Assembly (NCBI GenBank): GCA_007922305.1
Contig: ML677343.1
Span: 34,141,483 to 34,205,482 of the forward strand
Length of the DNA stretch: 64,000 bases
Source of the DNA: Dermatemys mawii
Lineage: Eukaryota > Chordata > Testudines > Dermatemydidae
Reading direction: 5' to 3'
Position 1 is the first letter of the stretch. Every line of letters begins with the position of its first letter. The notes beneath the pieces were generated by a model. That model was not told the origin of the DNA and made no database searches. It saw only the letters and a program-made list of their open reading frames with translations. Both the position numbers and the translations under genes were made by a program. Below, piece after piece: positions 57,901 through 64,000 of this stretch.

Positions 57901-58777
57901 TTCACATGCTAATCACCTGTTCATGGTGATATTTCTCTCCTTAGTTTCAGTCAGTGAATTGAATAATTTATGGAGTGAATTTTCTTGTAAATTTATTGTG
58001 TCACAAGCAGGTTGTAATTTCACTAACAGTACACTTAAGTTATTAAGTTAAAAAAAAACGTGGTTGATAGGATAGTGCATTTGGAGGTTTTTTTCCGAAC
58101 AAGTTCACATCTTGTATATTTTCAAAACAGAGTATTTACCTAATTTTTATTCAGAATCTGATTTCCGAAAAGAGGAGAGGGCATTAACATAAATGGGATG
58201 GCATTTGCACACTATTGTTGAATCTGGGAGTTGTAAACAAATTATGGAAGATTTTATATAGACAGAAATAGCATTAAACTGCGTAGCTCTGCTGTAGTGC
58301 TGCCTTTGTTTCCTATTTGTTTCTGAATAATTGTCCTAAGCTTGCAAATGATGAAATGTTGAAGTTACAGATGAAGGTGGTGCTGTGGAGAAAAGCAAAT
58401 CCTTTAGCTTTTGTCTTGGTTTTGGTGGCAAGATAGCAGATAATTGTCACCTAGAAAGTCTCCTGCATCCTGAAGAGCACCAGCAGAAAAGAGCAAAACA
58501 AAAATAAAATCTAGATTCCTGATTCATAACTAGACTCATGATTCATAATTTGGCCATGAGATGTCAGATTTACCTCCAACTATATCAAATGCTCCTAAAC
58601 GGATGCTTATAATTTCTATCTTATGTGATAAAAGTGAAGGTTTAGCTCAAAGATCATCATCTCAGAAACACACAGTTAAGATTTCATGTGGCTTGCAGGG
58701 ATGCTTTTCCATTTGGACAAGCATAATTATCACATATGTAGCAGTGTCATCAAAGCTAAGCTAGAACATAAGATGTC
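54961..58777. other. Non-coding stretch with homopolymer block
   Basis: Unique DNA. At 56881-56944 there is C12, a 9-bp inverted repeat ccctttaaa/tttaaaggg around tat (56890-56910), A13 and a G-rich run. Open frames of 100-119 codons at 55967-56269 and 56858-57217 show no domain and the second begins inside the homopolymer block. No gene recognised. Confidence 0.5.
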
Positions 58778-59030
58778 ACTGGGTGTATCTACACTAAAAT
58801 ACCACAGAGGCAAAGCCGTGCCCCTGTAATACTTTAGCATAGACATTACCTACTCCACTGGAGGGCTTCATCTATCAGCATAGGTAATCTGCTTTCTCTT
58901 GAGTCGGTATCTAGGTTGACAGAAGACTCTTCCATCGACCTAGCACCATCGATAGCGGGGGTTAGGTTGGTATAGGTACATCTCTCAGGCATGTGGATTT
59001 TTCACAACCGAAATTCCTAGTGTGGACCAT
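58778..59030. mobile_element. MITE with CTACAC/GTGTAG-type ends, 253 bp
   Basis: It starts 'cactgggtgtatctacacta' and ends 'attcctagtgtggaccat'. The interior 'aggtaatctgctttctc', 'cttccatcgacctagcacc' and 'gtggatttttcaca' is shared with 62338-62613. No ORF. Confidence 0.78.
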
Positions 59031-59039
59031 ACTTCATCT

Positions 59040-60720
59040 GTCCATTTGATGTCAATAATATCTGCTGTAGCCTCTGCTGAAGTAGTCTTTCTCATGCACT
59101 GATTTTTTCCAAAGATTTGTGGTAGGGGGTATTTTTATTTCCCCATGGTCTCCTCTAGATCTTTGTCTGAACAAACATCTTATCCTCTCACTTTCCACAC
59201 CTCTCTGATCAAAGTCTGTCAAGGGCCTGCTTGGCTTTACTAAATCTGGAGGAGATGTCCTTATCAAGGGAACCATCACTTGAGATGGTAGTGCCCAAAT
59301 ACTTGAACTAATCCACATTTTTCAGCTGTGTGCCTTGGATGAAGATGTCCGGCACTGCACCATTAGAATGAGGTGCTGGTTGGAAAAAGATCTCTGTCTT
59401 CCTGAGAGTGATGGTGAGGCCAAAGAGCTGAGATGCTTCAGAAAATCCATCAGTGATAACCTGAAGGTCATCTTTTCTATGAGCCATCAAGGTGCAGTCA
59501 TCTGCAAAAAGTGCCTTGACGAGAAACCTCTCCAGTGTCTTGGTCTTAGCATTGATCTTTGAAGGTCAAAAAGGGAGCCATCAAGTCGGTAGTGAATGTA
59601 TCTCCCCTGATCCATGTCCCTTATAGCATGGCTAAGAACACAAGCAAAAAACAAGTTGAACAGCACTGAAGCCAGTAAGCAGTGTGCTTCACTCCATTTG
59701 AGATTTCAAGTGCATCTAAAAAGTCACCACTGGCGAGTACTTGCTCTGTCATGTGGTCATGGAACAGAGGGATGATTGGTATGAACCTTCTTGGGGAGCC
59801 CAGTTCATGTAGAATAGCCCACAGACCTTCTCTGTTTACTGTATCAAAAGCTTTGGTGAAATCGATGAAAATTGCATACTGGCCCATGTTCTGCTCTAAA
59901 CATTTCTTCGGGACTGCCTTACAATAAAGATCGTGTCCATAGTGCTACAACCTGGTCTTAAATCACACTGCGCTTCTGGCAGATTCTCCTCAGATATGTT
60001 TGCAATGAGTCTGTTCAGTAGAACGCAAGCTAGTATTTGCCTGCATTACAGAGGAGAGCAAAGTCTCTGCAGTTTCCGCAGTCAGCTTTGCTGCCTTTGT
60101 TTTTGAACAGTGATACAATAATAACATCTTTGAAGTCTTGTGGTATTTCTTCTTCCTCCCAAGTGCTATTCAGGTTGTCATGAAACACTTCGATAGCCTT
60201 TGGGCCTGCTCCTTTATACAGTTCTGCTGGGATACCATCCTTTCCAGATGCTTTGCCAGAGTTCAGTTGTTTGATAGCTTTTATAACTTCCTCAGCTGAT
60301 GGAGGGAGATCAAGATCCTTTTTGATGAGTTTCTCAGGTAAATGGTCAAGGACACGCCAATCGACTGTGAATGGTCTAGTGAGCACTACTGAGTCTACTG
60401 AAATGTTCAGCCCATCTCTGTATGATTCCCTCCTTGTCTTTGGTGAGGATTGTACTGTCTGCTGACTTCAAGGGGGCTGTGTCAGATTTAGATGGTCCAT
60501 AGACTGCGTTGAGAGAGTCGAAGAACATCTTTGCGTTGTTTGTATCTGCATAATGCTGGGCTTCTGCAGTTTTCCTCTCCCACTACTTATCCTGCATTCT
60601 CCTCAGTTCAGACTGGGCCTTGCTCTGTATGTACTTAAACCTGTCTGTCTTTGAGATGGAAGTGAGTTCATTCTGCTATTCAACAAATGCTTTCTGCCTG
60701 TCATGCCTATCTCTAGAGAC
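59040..60720 (-). mobile_element. Non-CR1 LINE (minus strand), RT domain, multiple stops
   Basis: In minus-strand order: RHDRQKAFVE, then QSELRRMQDK, AEAQHYADTNNAKMFFDSLN and AVYGPSKSDTAPLKSADSTI (pre-RT region); EEVIKAIKQLNSGKASGKDG and IPAELYKGAG, IPQDFKDVIIVSLFKNKGSK, DCGNCRDFALL (RT fingers); YAIFIDFTKAFDTVNREGLW (palm); ISNGVKH, where an NGVKQG block is expected; ALFADDCTLMAHRKDDLQVI with catalytic FADD at 59497-59508; LFGLTITLRKTEIFFQPAP; and FKYLGTTISSDGSLDKDISS. Stops and frameshifts lie between these blocks. The motifs (D.TKAFDTV, NGVKQG, L.I..KTE...QPAP) differ from CR1 and L2. An RTE-like or related clade is my best guess, not settled. Confidence 0.88.
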
Positions 60721-61899
60721 TCTGAATTAGGGCTGTCATTCTTCTGGCTGACATTTGGACTGGAGTCCTTTTGGAGCTGTTCAGCATGTTTTTTGGGGAC
60801 TGATTCAAAGCATTTGCTTCCTCATCAATTATATATGTGCTGCCACACTGGGCTGGGGTTAGCTTAAAAAAGGCATATGAAAGATGCAATTTTGGGGGCG
60901 ATACACTATCATTTTTCTTAATTATTCCTTATGTTTGCCTTGTCATACTATCAGTTTCCTCAGAAGATAGCTATAACCACCAGTTTCACATAAGAACAGA
61001 CACTGTATTTGTTGAGGGGAAGAACCATGATCCAGGCTTATCTTAACCAAAGAGATTTATTTACTGCATTTATTTATTTACAGTATTTTCTCTTCTGTAA
61101 AGAAGATTGCAGAACGATTAAACAATACAATCTCTAGTCTTTGATGCCCAATAATCCCCTATTCATCCCCACTGGATAAGTATACAGGGATTTCTGACTG
61201 TATTGTCAGTAGTTTTTCCTCTGTTTTAATAAGCATATTTCAGTGAGGTCTTAGGCTGATTTAATAAGAATAATGCAGTTTTCAGTATTAAATTTTATTT
61301 CTCTCTTCCAAGTTGTGGTAAGACTCAATTTGGTTGCACAATATCCTATAGCTGAACAAAACTAGCCATATAAGAAAGCTGTCATATTGCTGACTCCAGA
61401 AGTCCTTTCTTGCTTTCACCAGTCTCCATGCTTGTTCACCAGTTGGCTGAGTGATCGGCCCCTCTGTGTTGGACTGGTGTGGAATTTTTTCAGGCCACTA
61501 GGGTCCTAAATAGTCCTCACTCTATGATCTCCTCCTCTTCCGATGAGTGCAAACACTGTGGCTTTTGCAGGCAAAATGTCTAAGATCTGCTCTAGGGTGA
61601 GGAGGTCTGTAATTTCCATTGCTGATGGGATCTCTGATTTGAGACAGCAAGTTCTTCTTCTTTCTTCCTCTTCAAAGCCATTGCTTGGGGCTGTACTGTA
61701 TCAGGAATCTGTTTTTTCTGGGAATTAACAGTAGTGAGTCTTCACTGAGACTCAGATCCCAGTGAAGGTCTTACTTTTCTGCCAACTTCTCATCTCCTCC
61801 CAGATAAGTGGCCTGAGATTTCTCCCTGCAGAAAGGGGGCCGGCTGATAGACAGGAAGTCCTGGAATCCTAAACTATCATGGCTATTTTCAAAGGAGAC
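60721..61899. other. Non-coding stretch, no gene recognised
   Basis: Unique DNA; the first 100 bp may still be LINE sequence. Nothing else recognised. Confidence 0.5.
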
Positions 61900-62010
61900 T
61901 TCAATTTTTTCCCCAGGGAATTTCTATGGCCTGTTATACAAGAGGTCAGACTAGATGATCTCAATGATCCCTTCTGGCCTTTGAATTTACGAATAAATCT
62001 ATGAATATAC
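61900..62010 (+). mobile_element. CR1 3' end
   Basis: 'ccccagggaatttctatggcctgttatacaagaggtcagactagatgatctcaatgatcccttctggccttt' with terminal 'aatctatgaatat' is the CR1 terminus. Confidence 0.9.
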
Positions 62011-62337
62011 CTCTGGATAATCCTCAGGTCCCCGCATAACCCTGTGTGAGACGTACTGCTGGGCAGGATGGAGGAACTCTCTCCAAGAGTGATGCTGGCA
62101 CAATAAGCCAGGGAGGAAATGCTGCTGTTTTTGGGCAGTCAGCTGGTGTTACCTCCAGAAGATCTCTGAAATGTGGAGGTTGCCCAGGGATCTATAAAGT
62201 CTCCATGATTGGTATTTTCCGCCCCCGGTCTGTGTAAGACCTCTTGGAGAAGTTGTTGTGGGATGCAATGTGTTCCATTGCCAGCAATTAATAAACGTTC
62301 ACCTTTTACATCTACTTTTGAACAATGCTTTAAGAGA
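62011..62337. other. Non-coding stretch, no gene recognised
   Basis: Unique sequence of mixed composition; nothing recognised. Confidence 0.5.
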
Positions 62338-62613
62338 TCCAGGCTATTTCTATGCTTAAAATGCTGTAGCAGCACAGCCACTGTAGTGCTTCAGTGTAGA
62401 CACTACCGATGCTGATGGGAGGGTTCTTCCCTCGGTGCGTGTAATGCATCTCCCTGGTAAGTGGCAGGTAGGTCCATGGAATAATTCTTCAGTTGACCTA
62501 GCACTGTCTATTCCAGGGATTGCTTGGCATAGCTGCATCTCTCAGGTGTGAATTTTTTACACCCCGGGAGACATAGCTCTGCTGATGTAAGTTCCCAGTG
62601 TAGACCAGCCCTT
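62338..62613. mobile_element. MITE, same family as 58778-59030
   Basis: It starts 'ccaggctatttctatgctta' and ends 'cccagtgtagaccagccctt'. Interior words 'gtgtagacactaccgatgctgatggg', 'cttcagttgacctagcactgtctat' and 'gtgtgaattttttacac' match the sister copy. No ORF. Confidence 0.78.
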
Positions 62614-63789
62614 AGTGGCAGCGTCCCTCAGGAGCTAAACTGTCTGGAGAGTCTTTTTCAGCCAGAGGCCTCTGCTTGCAGAACAGTCTCCTGGAGAAGG
62701 CAAGAGCTGCGCTTGAGCATCACATTTTTCAAGACTTGTCTTTTTCCAAAGCCGGCGAATAACCCCAAAACTTAAATCTGCCAAGCCAGGGAAATGCAAA
62801 ATGCAAGGTCTATCGTGGACACCTACTGAGTGTGCAAATCCTAATTGCTGCAGACTAGATTGTACCTTATTCTGAGAGGAATCAGACTGGAATGAATGAA
62901 CTGGTGAGAGTAAGGCACTGCTCAGCATGAATAAGGGTGGTACAGTCTGGCCCGGTATTTCTTCTAAGATACTTTTAGTGAGGAAGAAGGTCTCCGAAAT
63001 ACCTTTAGATTGACAGAATATCCTCCTTGGCTTTTATATGGCAAAGAAAATGGTTTTGCTGGGGGGACATTAAAAACAGCACTGAAGTACCCCGAGGGTA
63101 TGAATATGACGAAAACTGTCCTAGCACGTACTGACATTTCTGCACTCTTCGAATTCAGTTTTCTCCGCAAGTGGCATATATGTCTTGCCTTCCTGTAGAC
63201 AGGATGCAAGAGCCAAGTATTTTGTTTATAAATGTTTATCCTCTCCTATGCTATAAAACTAACATGGCTGCAGATAAGTGAGATACTGTAGGAGTCCCAT
63301 GTCTACAGAAACATGTTGTTGGTGTGCAAACATGGGTAGAAGCTTTAATATATTTATTTCTGGACACACCTCTCCAAAGGCCTCTGAATGCTTTTAGACG
63401 CATTATTAAACAAAATAACAAATAAGACAACACATCCATTTCCATGTCAAAACTTCACTTTATTGTAGAAAGAGATTAATAGTGGGGTACGCTGGGACTG
63501 GGTTTGGATCATTGTTGTTAAATATGTTTGTTAAAGGTTTGGCTGTTGATGGTGAGCTGGTGACGTTTCAGGCATTTAGTCGAATGTGTTTGTGTGGCGG
63601 GAGGGTTTGAGAACAGCTGCAGAATTAACTGCGTTAGGGAATTAGGTAACATTACAGATGATGGCATTTGATTTAGATAAATTGGGGAGGGGCGGGGGGA
63701 GTAGTCTGCATTTCATGTATTAATGGCCTGCAAACTTGCAGGATCTACTGAAGAATTGGACTGAGTCACTCTGTACATGCAAACACTGA
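62614..63789. other. Non-coding stretch, no gene recognised
   Basis: Unique DNA; no open frame has a recognisable domain. Confidence 0.5.
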
Positions 63790-64000
63790 TCTTGACAGCA
63801 TTGGAGAAAAGCTTACAAAATAAAATACAGAATGTCATCTGGGGCACAGTGACCAGTATTGGTACCTTCACCTCAAGAAAAATATACTTGAAAAGATCCA
63901 AAGTGGGGAGATGAAGGGGATTAGAAATGTTGTGAGCAGGGCATGTATATAATAAAACATGGCAAGAAATGTCGCATTATTTATCCTGGAAAGAGAAAGA
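63790..64000 (+). mobile_element. CR1 fragment, ORF2 C-terminal region, runs off the window end
   Basis: 'tctggggcacagtgaccagtattggtaccttcacctcaagaaaaatatacttgaaaagatccaaagtggg', then 'gaaggggattagaaatgttg' and 'cctggaaagagaaaga', correspond to CR1 'YG...W.P.L..D...LEKIQ...' and 'LF.L.KRR'. Continues past 64000. Confidence 0.65.

Noticed and set aside
1..64000. CRISPR array, operon, prophage or bacterial-type defence system
   Set aside because: No regularly spaced direct repeats, no dense ORFs and no ribosome binding sites are present; the repeat content is that of a vertebrate nuclear genome.

Overview
The window is vertebrate, non-coding, repeat-rich nuclear DNA, most probably from a cryptodiran turtle. 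The evidence is the repeat content: many CR1 LINE copies of the turtle/archosaur type (3' ends of the form 'gactagatgatc...cccttctggcctt' or 'ctgggctagatgga...gacccagta'), a tRNA-derived SINE head that matches the cryptodiran turtle SINE as I remember it (24896-24968), L2-like LINEs, MIR, several hAT families with CAG...CTG ends, many MITEs ending in GTCTACAC-like sequence, and a DIRS-type retrotransposon relic. No tool was run, so family names rest on recognition of motifs and remembered consensus sequences. I find no intact protein-coding gene, no rRNA and no functional tRNA. The window is therefore intergenic, or lies inside a large intron.

Layout. 1-7.5 kb: mostly unique AT-rich DNA, then two GC-rich hAT elements and a hAT/Charlie-like MITE. 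A 100-N assembly gap (4888-4987) sits inside the second hAT, and its two edges carry the same 47 bp. 7.6-9.8 kb: a CR1 with decayed reverse transcriptase, followed almost directly by a solo LTR-like element (9127-9786) with TGTGAC/GTCACA ends and a GTAT target duplication. 10.65-11.25 kb: a processed pseudogene of NDUFA13 (GRIM-19), with a poly(A) signal, a poly(A) tract and a 39-nt in-frame insertion. 11.7-15.2 kb: CR1 pieces, a MITE, and an L2-like LINE on the minus strand split by a 719-bp insertion. 16-27 kb: scattered MITEs, an unclassified dispersed family called 'repeat A' here, a palindromic element with arms of about 70 bp, the SINE, and CR1 pieces. 28-34 kb: CR1 copies, a MIR, a CTCF-like motif and a pile-up of four elements within 800 bp. 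34-43 kb: largely unique, with a 50-nt hairpin at 35.5 kb. 42.9-46.1 kb: a CR1 split by a hAT with a perfect 8-bp target duplication, then a MITE and a DIRS-like relic with RT and RNase H, then another CR1. 46-59 kb: mostly unique, with repeat A, an L2-like LINE, a 128-bp hAT MITE and an old CR1. 59-64 kb: a non-CR1 LINE on the minus strand with an FADD motif, MITEs and CR1 ends.

The elements do not form a working genetic system. What they record is insertion history: nested insertions give relative ages, and the NDUFA13 copy shows that poly(A)-recognising retrotransposition has occurred in this lineage. I found no credible new multigene system. The most useful leads are the NDUFA13 pseudogene with its extra 39 nt, the DIRS relic and the palindromic element that might be related to it, the unclassified repeat A, the hairpin at 35.5 kb, the CTCF-like site and the likely assembly artefact at the gap.
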